Of a stretch of 64,000 bases of DNA, positions 53,765-64,000 are shown one piece after another. Position 1 is the first letter of the stretch. Each line of letters opens with the position of its first letter. Source of the stretch: Ursus arctos (taxonomy: Eukaryota > Chordata > Mammalia > Carnivora > Ursidae); the NCBI RefSeq assembly GCF_023065955.2, contig NW_026622974.1, forward strand, positions 34,131,718 to 34,195,717, read 5' to 3'. The translations under genes were made by a program, and so were the position numbers. The notes under the pieces were generated by a model. That model ran no database searches. It was not told the DNA's origin and saw only the letters and a program-made list of their open reading frames with translations.

Positions 53765-54410
53765 ATTCGCTTATTCTATAAATAACTATTGAGCATCTAT
53801 TAAGATCCAGAGACTGAATAGAATACAGCAGAGAATAGAATAGGTGAGGTTCCTACCCTCAGAATTTATACTTTAGATGGTAAAATGGACAAATAACAAG
53901 CTAGTTAGGATACAATGTGATAGGTGAGGGTAAAAGTAAGGGGAAGTATGGACCTCCCCCATACTTATGAGAGCCCATAGAAAGGCCCAGGGAAGTGTTA
54001 GTGGTATGTTGTTGCTGCTGTTGTTTGGAGAAAATGATGCCCAAGCCAGTCAATGGAGGATAATTTAGAATGGTTTGAATATTGTGTTAGAATAGAGAAA
54101 AGTGTAGAGAGAGAAGAGAGAAAAAAGTAATCCAGGAAGAGGAAATATGTTCACAGATGCTGAGGCATGTGAAGACATGATAAGAACATAGAGTGGAGAG
54201 ATATGACATTATTAGAGGTCAGATTGTGTAGGACTTTGTGAACTGAGTTAAGGAGTTTCAACTGTTTTATCATAAGACTAATGAGCCATTAAGAGAGGAG
54301 ATTGCTATAATTGAACTTGGGGTTTCAGAAATGTTCTTCCAGGTGCATGCAGCGTGGCAAAAGGTTTGCAGAAGAGTAAGACTAGACAGGGGGTGAGAAG
54401 TGGTGGGAGG
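53765..54410 (-). mobile_element. LINE2, reversed, second copy
   Basis: Seen: ATTCGCTTATTCTATAAATAAC, TATTGAGCATCTATTAAGATCC, AGAATTTATACTTTAGATGG, AGATGCTGAGGCATGTGAAG, AGGTCAGATTGTGTAGGACTTT, AAGACTAATGAGCCATTAAG and GGGGTGAGAAGTGGTGGGAGG. It starts again at the L2 3' terminus right after the previous copy, so it is a distinct insertion. Confidence 0.84.
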
Positions 54411-54414
54411 AGAT

Positions 54415-55538
54415 GCCACCGACTGAGAGCAAATATCAGATTGGACTGAGAATAGAAGTGTGTCCTAAAGACCAAAAGTTTAAACTAGTGTTGGTGGAGA
54501 GACCATTATGTTTTCAACAAAGACAAATACAGATTTTGTTCTGCTCAGTAAGGGCCCAACTGTTACATAACCAGAATGCACAATGGCCTATCAAATTCTA
54601 TAAACTTTATGCAGCAGTGCTAAGTGACCTAGGAGGATTAAGACTTTAAATATGTTCTGGGGCTAGGGACTAGTACAATATTCAGAGTAGAAGGCCATGA
54701 ATCTCACAGATAAATAATTACCTTGGAACGGCTCATCTTTGGCTAACGTCATCCAAAGATGGATTATCTAATAGCTTTTACCTTGAATAAAGTTCAAAAG
54801 CTGATTTTGGGGAGAGAAGAGTGGCAGAGTAGAGCTAGAACTCCACAATTCTAGGATGGAAATGGAGGTGGACAAGTAGGACAGACCAGTGACCATCAGA
54901 GGTTGGTCACTTAAATGCATTAGAAGATTCTACGATACAAATTGAAGTATGTAGAAAGACCATATAAATGCAAAACATGATGATGATGACAGGGCGTTTT
55001 GTCTGTTTTGTTCATTAAGCTATCCTCCGAGTAGTAACGGTACACAAGAGGTTTTAATATGTATTAGATGAATGAATGACTGAATTTATTAATAACACTT
55101 GACAGAACATAAGGAGCAAAATTACTGGGGAAAAAAAGATCCAGAAGAAGGAAATAATTTTTTTTTAGTTTTAATTTTGAAATTACTGTTATGGAGCTTG
55201 CTGAGAAATAAAGATCTAGTACAGAGAATGAATCCAACAGGAAAAAGACTTTTTGAAACAATAATGCACAGAATATGAATACATCCCAATAGCCCTCAGT
55301 TTATTGACACATCTTCCCCAGTCTGATTATGTCAATGCACAGTGTTTAATATATTTAAGCTGAAAGGTACAGACAAATCGGAACATCTTCCTCTGCAGCA
55401 TCATGTGTGTCGGAGACTTTGGCTGTAGTCTTTAGTTGTATTTTAGCATAGAAGGCCTGTTAGGAGACATTTGACCACATAGAGAACAAAGGCTTAACTG
55501 TCTTAATACTATTCAAATATTAGGAATTATAAACATTG
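54415..55538. other. Unique sequence
   Basis: About 1.1 kb with no certain repeat. The 78-codon frame at 54413-54649 begins inside the L2 edge and has no domain. The block may hold further decayed L2 that I cannot recognise. Confidence 0.5.
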
Positions 55539-55539
55539 A

Positions 55540-55775
55540 TAGCAATCTACATTTCTTTAACCCATTACATTTGCAAATTTTCCTCATTTCTGTTACCTTA
55601 CTTGTCAGTTGGAACAACTCTATATAGACAAGACAGAGATACTTTATAGATGAGAAAAGAATGCTCAGGGAGCTTACACGATTTACTGTGGACCACCCGA
55701 TAAGAGGCCAAGCAGGGACTAGAATTTAGTGTGCCCAATCCAAACCAGCATTCTTCCCAGTACCCCACACAGACA
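55540..55775 (-). mobile_element. MIR, reversed
   Basis: Seen: GAACAACTCTATATAGACAAG, ATACTTTATAGATGAGAAAAG, ATGCTCAGGGAGCTTACACG, ATTTACTGTGGACCACCCG, CAAGCAGGGACTAGAATTTAG and CCAAACCAGCATTCTTCCC. This follows the reversed MIR (ATTTTACAGATGAGGAAACTG, CAAGGTCACACAGC, GCTGGGATTCGAACCCAGG). Confidence 0.78.
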
Positions 55776-55779
55776 AATC

Positions 55780-57895
55780 TCAAACCACAGTTGAGTCACA
55801 TTTGAGAATATGGCTATGGCCCATGGTGCACAAGCTCTCAGTCTGGTGGTTTAAGCACCACTTGGCTTCAGTGCAAAGCTTCAGCCTAGTGGCCCAGTGT
55901 TGTGTCTCAGAGTACACTGTGGAAATCTGGGTATGAATCCTAAGGCAAACACTGTCCTTTCCAGAACAGTAGGCACTGGCATCCCTTAGTGTGCATTTTA
56001 TTCAGGGAAAGTAATTGTTCTGAGGTCAAGACAGAGTATCTGAGCCATAGACTTCTACCAGCTTTCCTTCATAGCACTGGTTCTGGGTAATGTTATTGGG
56101 AGACACCAGGCAATTCCGCTTTAGACGAGCAATATAACAAATGGCAGGTAGCCACTCCAAAATTACTTTATGAGAGACTTAGAAAATACTGTGATATACA
56201 AATAAGCCTATTCTTCTATCCTTTTGTTGCATATCCTAGAAAAGCACATATTTTGAAGGAAAGCACATTCTATCCTATACTGAATTTGGTTTTTCATTCT
56301 TTGCCAGCTATGAGACTTTGATCGAAGCACTTACTTTCCTGAGCCTCAATTTCCTTGTAAGTTAAAAAAAAAAAATCTCTTCCAATTCTGTGATATCATT
56401 TGGGTATTTTAAGTATTGAGATTTGATTGAGTTACATTTTAAAACCTGAACACTAAAATATCTGGAGCATAAAAATAAGTCATAGAAATGTTGACTCATG
56501 TTAATACCTGTCAAAACTGGGGGTTATCTCTTTTTTTTTTTTTTTTTTTCCTATCTCTTTCTTTCCACTCTGAGGCTTCTTGGGTCCTTATTCATTTACC
56601 GAAGAAAGCTTAATTTAGAATTGGCCTGATTCAGAGACTTTAGGATTGGTCAGGAGAATCTTAAGTGCCACTTAAATGCCACCTTCCATTTCCTGGGCAA
56701 GAGTGCCTGGGCTGGCACAACCCCACAGCCCGGCAGGGCAGTGGCAGTTGTGGTAGGAGCTGCAGAGGGGTTGCTGTTTCAGCCCCTAAAATTAGTGCCT
56801 GGAGAGCTGGAAATTCCAGTAGTCTCTGATCAGATGGTCCGGAACTAGAAATAACAGGAGTGAGAAGTTCATGAAAGAGAAGGCTACAATCCCAAGGGAA
56901 ATTTGCACAAGCGCTACACACGGCTTTTAGCAAAAAGGTTTTCTACTCCATTCCTCCCTGGCTGTCTACCTCTAGATCTTCTGTCTTCTCCCAGCTATTG
57001 ACATTTAATATTAAATCATGTGATACCTGTGTCTAGACTCACACAGAGAGCACACCAATCCTGCCCTCACCCCATCTCTCCTTTTCCTCACATTCCTTTT
57101 CTGTTTTTCTTTGTCACCTCCTCTCTGATTTAAATACCTTTAGTACAATATATACCCCAGCAATTCTTATACACTTTTTGAAATGTCAGGCAAGGAATAA
57201 ACACAAAACAAAATGCACAAACTGAATGTTTAGTTTCTACTTTGCCAGAGGAGGGGATATGATTTCGCATTACATATAGGTAATGTTGGTGTGACATTAT
57301 CTGTTAAGATCCCAAATAAACCCTGAAAAGACCTGTTAAATGTTACATGAGACTTCTCTCCAGGCCCCATCTCATGGTCACTCATTCAGCGACTGATTAG
57401 GTGACTTGTGAAAGTGTGCTCTTCCAGTAAATGGGGAAAACATATAATACATGTCAGTACCAACAGTCAGTTTTTGCTTAGAAGTACCTTACCTTTTTGG
57501 AAGTAAAGTTTGAATCTCTAAATTGGTATTCAAAACTGGCACACAACAGCTGTATCTGGAAACTAGCAGCTTGTGATTCCTGACAATGAGGCAGGGAGCT
57601 GATACAAATAGGGGAGACACTGGTACTCTGCTTACTCAGCCACTGAACTGATAATTAAGAGGAAGACCTGGGATTATCTGCATCAAGATAAAGAGCTCCA
57701 GATTAACAGTTTGAGAAGAGGAATATCAGTTAACTGACTTCTTAACTATTTTGTGTATTGGTACTAAGCAAAACAATGGCAAAGACAGTATGTATATCCA
57801 TTCGTACCCATTTTCAAGCTGTGCCTATAAATTCAGTAAAGCAGAATAATCTATAATTATTTACATAACAAAGGGAAGCTAGTCAAATATTGTAG
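55780..57895. other. Mostly unique sequence, with a GC-richer block at 56660-56930
   Basis: About 2.1 kb. Apart from the MIR fragment at 56290 and a 20-base T run near 56531, no repeat is recognised. The block 56660-56930 has noticeably higher GC (CACAGCCCGGCAGGGCAGTG) and a 90-codon reversed frame without a known domain. Confidence 0.45.
56290..56395 (+). mobile_element. MIR fragment
   Basis: Seen: GCCAGCTATGAGACTTTGATCG, AAGCACTTACTTTCCTGAGC, CTCAATTTCCTTGTAAG. It matches the central MIR (GCTGTGTGACCTTGGGCAAG, TCACTTAACCTCTCTGAGC, CTCAGTTTCCTCATCTG). Confidence 0.65.
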
Positions 57896-57899
57896 ATTC

Positions 57900-58350
57900 T
57901 CTGGTCATATACCTTACACTCCAACTATATCAATTTTCTCACCTTCTTCAAACCACCCTGGCCTATTCATGGCCACTAAGCATTTGAAAGCATTAACTTT
58001 CCTATCTGAACTCTCTTCTCTTCAGGTTGTGGTACACTGCTATCCATTCTTCAAAACCAACTCAAATGTCCTTTGTGAAGCTTTTTTTTTCCCAATAGAC
58101 TCTCCTAGCAGAGTTAAAAACTTTCTCAGGAGGGGTGCCCCACAAAATTGATTTCTTTCCTTTTATAGAATTGGGTACATTATATTGTAATTAAGTGTGT
58201 GTGTGTCACCTGTTCCTGTGTCTTCCCTCTCCACCCTACCTCAGAACCTGGGTTTCACTGGAGCAGAGCCATTTCTTAGTCATCTTCTTTTCCCGAGCAC
58301 AGATGTGGCACATAATAACTGCTCAATAGATACTGAAGATGAGTTGAGAA
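57900..58350 (+). mobile_element. LINE2 3' end
   Basis: Seen: CCATTCTTCAAAACCAACTC, AAATGTCCTTTGTGAAGC, GCAGAGCCATTTCTTAG, CCGAGCACAGATGTGGCACA and TAATAACTGCTCAATAGATAC. It matches the L2 tail (CTTCAGGTCTTTGCTCAAATGTCACC, GAGGCCTTCCCTGACC, GGCACATAGTAGGCGCTCAATAAATA). Confidence 0.7.
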
Positions 58351-58354
58351 TACA

Positions 58355-60570
58355 GATGAAGTCATTAGAGATGGGATTGGAGATACCAGGGAGCTCAGCA
58401 AGTAAATTCACAAAAGTTCATGGAGGGTGAGGCCTTGGGCAAAGCTCTCATCTCTCCATGGTATATTAGGTAATACCTAAGAGATAAGTAAGTTGTATGT
58501 TTGTGCTGTGAAGTTTTGAAGAGTATTGTATTCAGCAAAATGGAATGAACTTCCTATAACTGTTTAGAAAAATAAAGGCAAGGAAACCATTCCTGAACAG
58601 GCTTCAATGATAAGGAAAGAAAAAGTTAGCTGTCTGAAGTCTCAGATAAGGACTAATCCGCATTAGTGAATTCTGGGTTAACTCAAACATCCAAGTTTTC
58701 ACAATTCAGGAGTGGAACATTTAGAAGAAAAAAAAAATCTACAACCGCAAGTAGAGCAATGATGAGTACCTCACAAACCTAAAAGAATTGTAATCTGTAG
58801 ATTTTCTGTCTTTTTACAGAAAGCTTACAAATGCTCTCACTCTGCATAATTAATGTAATGATATGAAAAACTACCACTTATAACTTCCCATTGTTGACCA
58901 GATGGGGAGATGTCCGGGAAGGCTGGGAAAAGCTTGCTGTTACCTCACAGATTCTGGGAACAGATCTCACTCATCTGTATGACTTCACGCACATTGGACT
59001 TGAATCTGAAGCGAAGTCCAAGACAATTTCACAAGAGATGAAACTCAGAATTTTTCAAAGGAGGGAAAATAAAACATCATCCATGTCTGGGCAAGAGCAC
59101 TGAGGCAGATTCAACATGTGTTTATGAACATGAGAATGATGACTTATGCATGCTTAAAGGAGGCAGAAATATATTTATTTTTCTTTGCAATTATCTCTAT
59201 GCATTTTTTGAGGTACAGAAATTTGTGAGCCGTGGGACAGAGGCAGAAAAAAAAAAAAACACCAAGAAGAAAACAAAACTATACCACAGTTTCCACTGAG
59301 GTGTGGTATGCAAAACCTGCAGGCAAAGAGACCAACAAGGGGAATTATGCACTGAGAGGCACAGGCATGGCTCTCTATTTGGCTTAGCCTCTCTAAGAGG
59401 CACTGAGGAAGAACTTGGGAGGAGAAACGCCAGGACTTGTATGCAGAAATCCACTCTGGGAAGACACAGCTGTAAAGACTGCTGGTTCATCAGAGGACAG
59501 AAGGAAGAGCAGGTTTGACAGGAATGGTATTTGTGCTGCTGACAGTTCTGTTGTGCTCTGTGTTGCTGCAAAGCTATAAGGGAAGCAGGGACAAAAGGGC
59601 ATTGATGCTTGTTTGGCACTGTCTGAATGAGAGAAAGTTGTGTAAGGGCCAGCAGGCGGGTAGAATGAATGGCATCATTTAGAGCCAGAAGTCAAGCAGA
59701 AGGGATGGGGCAGGAACATTTTCATTTCTATGTTCCATGCACACAGTCCCTAGAATTGTTCCCTATATACTTGGGAAGTTGGTCAATATTAATTAGGAAG
59801 AAGGAAGAAGCACACTTAGAAGCATGAAGTACCATTGAAAAAGACTGAACGTGGATAGAGAAAAACAGAAAATGAAGAAGGCATACTCATTTTGAAAGTT
59901 GGGGTCAAATCCGTAAGCTTTTAGCCCAAATGAAAAGCTGGGTCCAAGCTTCTTGCATAAACTCAGTTTCAGGATCTTAAAGCAGACAAGACATAGTTAG
60001 AGACTGTAGCAAATAAAGTTTTCCTTTGTTTGTTTGTTTTATAATGGAACGAAAGAGAAAGGATAAGGTCCAGAACATCAGGCATTGCTGAAATTCTATG
60101 TTATTAATGAACCGGGGGCCTGAAAGGCAAGAAACTCATTAGTGGCTTCTGTGGAGAAGTCTGGGGCACTCAATGCTAGAAGGAAATGGAAAAGCGGCCA
60201 GTTAACAGCAGGAACATCTAAATCATCACACTTAGGAGGAGAACTGGAAAAACAAGACAGCATTTTACCCTCCACAGAAAAATAATAGTGAAAGAAAGCC
60301 TTCATTGAGTATATATTCGGAATGTCTTAAGTCAGGCTGCTAAATCAATAGTTGCTGTTGATGAAGGCAAGAAGATAAACAGGCATTCATAACGGTCAGA
60401 AGGGCAAGGAGCATTGGCTGTGGAATAGAGTGCACCTTCAATTCTAGATCACAAAATCTAGCATACACCAGATAATACTGACTCAGAAATGACTATAAGA
60501 CTGCCCCTCGATCTGTGGCAAATACTAGGTTCAACCTATTAAAATATAGTACAGCATGGTGGTCTGGGTC
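58355..60570. other. Unique sequence with overlapping chance frames
   Basis: About 2.2 kb without a recognised repeat. It contains frames at 58891-59103 (+), 59303-59518 (+) and 59197-59619 (-, 140 codons, ends in a poly-Phe run from a poly-A tract). None shows a domain, signal peptide with follow-on protein, or family likeness. The stretch 58900-59030 carries several CpG dinucleotides, unusual for this window. Confidence 0.45.
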
Positions 60571-60574
60571 ATGT

Positions 60575-60835
60575 CAAACAATCAACCAATATTTATTAAT
60601 TTTACCATGTGGAAGATACTATGCTAATCACTGTGGGGGACATGGAAGCATCCCTCTTCTCAAAGCATTTCCTATGTATGTGGAGAAACAGGATTTAAAC
60701 ACATAAAAGGATAATATAACCAGCAGTGCAATTCCCAGCGTGGCACTGATTGGCCAAATGATGATAAATATTCCAGGGATCGAAAGGAGGGCAAGATTGC
60801 CAGAGTATGAGGCATTTGAGTGGACTATTCAGAGA
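60575..60835 (-). mobile_element. LINE2 3' end, reversed
   Basis: Seen: AATCAACCAATATTTATTAA, GAAGATACTATGCTAATCACT, GTGGGGGACATGGAAGCATC, AAACACATAAAAGGATAATA and GTGGCACTGATTGGCC. It matches the reversed L2 terminus (ATTCAACAAATATTTATTGAG, GGCACTGTGCTAGGTGCTGGGGATAC). Confidence 0.78.
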
Positions 60836-60964
60836 CAAAAGTATATTTGAGTTGAAAGGGAGTTTAGAAAGCAATGCGGTCCAAAACTTTAGAATGAGAA
60901 AATGAAGGTCCTAAGAAATCATAATTTATCCACAGAATCACGGTGACTAGTAGTCTTTCAAAGG

Positions 60965-61095
60965 GATTTAGTATTTGAATCCCAACTCCACCATGTATTA
61001 CTGGCAAGTTTTTTAACCTGTCTACACTCAGTTCATGGGTAAAATAGGGATAATAATACTCAGCCCAAACTAAAGGGAGAATTACCTATAATTAT
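60965..61095 (+). mobile_element. MIR
   Basis: Seen: TTTGAATCCCAACTCCACCA, TGTATTACTGGCAAGTTTTTT, AACCTGTCTACACTCAGTTC, ATGGGTAAAATAGGGATAATAA and TACTCAGCCC. Clear MIR order. Just left of it, 60850-60950 (GTTGAAAGGGAGTTTAGAAAG, TGCGGTCC) resembles a second old MIR-like family. Confidence 0.8.
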
Positions 61096-61099
61096 TATC

Positions 61100-63087
61100 A
61101 TTATTCATTATTACAGTTATTATTCAGACATGATATTCTTTCCCTCTGATCCAAACTCAGCCTCAAAATCTTTCTCAACATAGAGCACCGGTCAGCTTTT
61201 CCTAATTGTACAGAATTTCCAATGATATTAAACGTGTTTTTTTCAATATATCAAGGAGGTTTTTACTGTTATTGATGACAAAGATCTAGAGACAGATTTA
61301 AAAACACAGTTTTTTTAAAATGTGCAGCCTAACTCCTTTCTTAAACCTAAATTATTTCTTGGTTTGATTTGCAGTTTCCAAGCCCCACTAGCTTATTTAT
61401 CTCCATTAATTCAAACCAAATTACTCAGAGATTCCCCAGAATACCTGATTGTTCCCACCGAGTCTGCTTCAAAATGCGGTTTACTTTTTCATTTTTAGAG
61501 ATGACAAGCAGTGGTGTGGTTTAAGTTTGTTATGTGGCATGTCGTGACGTGGATATTCATTAGCACTATTATACTGGAAAAGCCCAGCTTCCCCCACTTC
61601 AGCCTTTCAAATGAGGAGGCTCAGGCCAAATATAGTCACCCCCAGTTATTTTAAAAGTTCTCCTCCACCATCATTTAGCTATTTTTCATTTAATGGGAAG
61701 AGTAATCTAGGAGCCACCAAATGTTAAATGTGGGAGGGGACCTTAGACATGATTTAGTTCACACCCATCTAATGCACAGTTCCTTGTCCCTGAAGATTAT
61801 CTTCCGAGGCAGGTTAGAAGTTACCCATCCCATTTAGTCAGCAAGACTGAATTAAAGACGTGTTCATCACGTGAAGAAAAGTCAAAACAGCTGGAGCAGG
61901 AGCACCAGTGAAAGGGAGAGAGCCCTCCTATTCAGTAATCTCCCTACCAGACCATCAACTGCGTACCCCATTCAGTGCAATCTCATGTTTGCATCTGACA
62001 CCGTGGAACTCTGAGAGGCAGGGCTGAAGAAACCCTCATGCTGAATGATCAACAATATCTTAAGTAAAAAGACAGAACAATGTGAAAAGAGTTGAGACTA
62101 AAACATGCCTGCCCTTCCTGGCTCAAAGGGCATGTTTGCAATGCGACGACACTCAAGTAACTGCAGAAAGGGACGGATGTTGGGATGGGAGTAGCATGGA
62201 TGACAGTGCCCTCCAGACTGTTGAATGGGAAGATTGTGCATTATATCCAGCCCTATGATGGAGGGAATCTAAAAGGCTTGCTGAAGAAATGCTGATGGAA
62301 GTGCTCAGCTGCAGACCACTATTTACCTCCTTTGATTCACTAAAGTATAAATAATCAAAATGATACATAAATTTAATTGCCGGTGTCGTGTAGTTATTTT
62401 TGAGGAACAGCCACAAATCTGAGATCTGGTATTTAACAAACAACTCAGGCTACCTACTCAGACTAAACACATAGTGTGTTTTCCAGGCTGTAATTTTATA
62501 AAAACAAAATGTCTTGAGAGAGAGAACAAGCTAGTACTATTGCTTTAAAAATCACTTTAGGAAAAGTTTCCTTACTAAACTAAAATAAAACGTAGACAAT
62601 CTAATCCATTTTGCTGGCTGGCCCTGATCCGCCGCCCTGCTGCACCATGTTATTACCTTCATTTCATTGACATCCCACACGAATGTCTTCCCTCTAACCG
62701 TCTTTACGAGCAGGTAGGCTCTTCTCTCATGTGGGTTTTTTTCTCCAAGAACAGAGGTTTACAGACATTTCAGTTCTGAACTCTTTAAACTCTTAAAAAT
62801 TAGAAACCCAAAAGACCTTTTGGTATGAATGTAATATCTATCAATATTTAAGGTATTAGAAATTAAATGCATCTTTATAAAAATAATTGTTTTAAAGCCA
62901 AACACAATTTAGTGAGAAGAATGCAATTTTTTTACTTTTCAATGTGAATCTCTTTAATGTCTAGATTAACAGAAGAAAGCTGGATTCTCACATTTATATC
63001 TATGTTTAATCTGGGGTATGTTATTTTAATTGAAGTATATAAGAAAATCCAGCCTCATACAGGAATGTAGATAGAAAAGGGAAATTT
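61100..63087. other. Unique sequence, candidate conserved non-coding DNA
   Basis: About 2 kb with almost no repeats. A short fragment at 61715-61800 (GGGAGGGGACCTTAGACATG, ATTTAGTTCACACCC) resembles an old MIR-like element. Notable parts are 61490-61600 (TGGTGTGGTTTAAG, TCGTGACGTGGATATTCATTAG), a paired palindrome at 62101-62137, an AT-rich homeodomain-like block at 62330-62400 (ATAAATTTAATTGCCGG) and a CpG-containing stretch at 62625-62715. The 96-codon reversed frame at 62153-62443 has no known domain. Confidence 0.45.
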
Positions 63088-63103
63088 ATTCTAAGAACCT
63101 TTC

Positions 63104-63237
63104 TTTTTTTTAATAATAATTTTTATTATGTTATGTTAGACACCATACAGTATATCCTTTGTTTTTGATGTAATGGTCCATGATTCATTATTTGTGTATA
63201 ACACCCAGTGCTCCATGCAATACGTGCCCTCCTTAGT
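63104..63237 (-). mobile_element. Very short L1 3' end, reversed, with 16-bp target-site duplication
   Basis: Seen: TAATAATAATTTTTATTATG, TTATGTTAGACACCATACAG, TTGTTTTTGATGTAATGGTCC, ATGATTCATTATTTGTGTAT, AACACCCAGTGCTCCATGCA, ATACGTGCCCTCCTTAG. This is the last 130 bp of a carnivore L1 read backwards. ATTCTAAGAACCTTTC (63088-63103) and ATTCTAAAAACCTTTC (63238-63253) differ at one base and bound it exactly. Confidence 0.95.
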
Positions 63238-63254
63238 ATTCTAAAAACCTTTCA

Positions 63255-64000
63255 GAGAATTATGGATATTCTTCCACCATTCTACTAAAAACAACTAGTA
63301 GTAATTTCTTAAAGATTAGTTGCAATGTGAAATTTGAAATATTATCAATGAACTTTTCATATTCTGTTACACTAAAGTCCATTGGTATATCTTGCATTTT
63401 GAATGGATCTATTACTCATGTATGATTTTACAACATAATGCATTAATCATTTACAGTTCTTTGATTACAGTAACTTTAAAAAAATCACACTTATCTATGA
63501 GACCACAGTCGCATAAGAAAGTCTTGAAGTATTAGGAAGATTTCAAGCTCATGCTGGTGGATATGTTTTCCAAAATTCTGGGTATTGCTTTAAAATTTGT
63601 ATTTTATCATTGACAGCAAATATTGTCAGTTATCTTCCTTGAAGAGTCAGGCTCACTTTGTTCATTTTTGAAAAAATGTATACCCAATTCTGAGCTACCA
63701 TGGTCTGTCTGTCAGACATTCTATCAGATAAAAAAATAGTGTTCCATGGGACAAGTGACTAGTTCAGCCCACAACCCAATTAATTGCAGAAATGCTTCCC
63801 CCGGAGATAACCACCATATTTTGATATGTAGCAGAAATGATGTACAGGCACCTCTCATAGAATATCAAAAAGGTGTGTACTCGGGTCAAGACAATAAATT
63901 TAGTAATTTATGCTGCTTCAGCAAGGGCAATTTAAGTGAAGCTGCTTTTTAAAAAATTGTTTGTTTATTGTGACTATTTGGTGGAGAAGAATACAGTGAC
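63255..64000. other. Unique AT-rich sequence to the window end
   Basis: No gene or repeat recognised; the 68-codon frame at 63746-63952 has no domain. Confidence 0.5.

Noticed and set aside
59197..59619. 140-codon reversed frame with cysteines, as a possible small secreted protein
   Set aside because: Cysteines are irregularly spaced, the end is a poly-Phe run from a poly-A tract, and no signal peptide or family pattern is visible.
62638..62720. A first coding exon starting at CACCATG near 62646 and ending at a GAGCAG/GTAGGC donor
   Set aside because: The frame from that ATG meets a stop after seven codons, so it cannot be a coding exon from that start; it is kept only as a weak non-coding lead.

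Overview
The window reads as ordinary non-coding nuclear DNA from a caniform carnivore. The lineage call rests on 14 copies of a tRNA-derived SINE (can-SINE) that opens GGGGCGCCTGGGTGGC, continues as GTTAAGCGTCTGCCTTCGGC and ends AAATAAATAAAATCTTTAAAA, plus L1 3' ends of carnivore type. The SINE variant with CAGGGCGTGATCCCGGCGTTATGGGATCG and GCTATGAGCCTGCTTCTTCC is the kind I associate with arctoid carnivores such as bears. Species level is inference. The base composition is AT-rich, CpG is scarce, and no rRNA, tRNA or CRISPR signal was seen.

I found no protein-coding gene that I can support. The longest open frames (about 60-143 codons) fall in LINE remnants or look like chance frames, with no recognisable domain, convincing splice structure or homology that I can name. 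The window is best described as intergenic or deep intronic sequence built from nested transposons of different ages, separated by unique DNA.

Layout. 1-5200: old MIR, L2 and MER5 pieces, one reversed MLT-type LTR and three can-SINEs. 5200-8200: a well preserved LINE2 3' half, MIRs and another L2. 9.8-10.4 kb: a 5'-truncated L1 3' end. 11.2-15.6 kb: a long ancient L1 with ORF1 and reverse-transcriptase remnants, split by a possible LTR insertion and two SINEs. 15.7-17.3 kb: unique DNA that may hold conserved regulatory sequence. 17.3-18.5 kb: reversed L1 pieces. 20.4-24.5 kb: MIR, L2 and three SINEs, one inserted into a MIR. 24.5-32 kb: mostly unique, with two SINEs. 32.2-34.5 kb: old L1M sequence with a TATC microsatellite. 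34.5-36.9 kb: unique, with a homeodomain-site-like AT-rich block. 36.9-39.6 kb: L2, LTR-like, MIR and SINE. 41 kb: a MIR split by a 200-bp pyrimidine tract. 46.7-47.6 kb: a MIR split by an LTR-like element, then a SINE. 48.6-54.4 kb: a dense block of mostly reversed L2 copies, one apparently nested in another, plus a younger L1 end. 55.5-61.1 kb: scattered MIR and L2 with unique DNA between. 61.1-64 kb: mostly unique, with a tiny 134-bp L1 insertion.

There are no genes to connect. The useful information is the order of insertions, shown by target-site duplications and by elements that interrupt one another, and a short list of unique blocks that deserve a conservation check. Repeat family names come from recalled consensus sequences, not from a database search. 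Boundaries of old elements are approximate to about 10-30 bases unless a target-site duplication fixes them.
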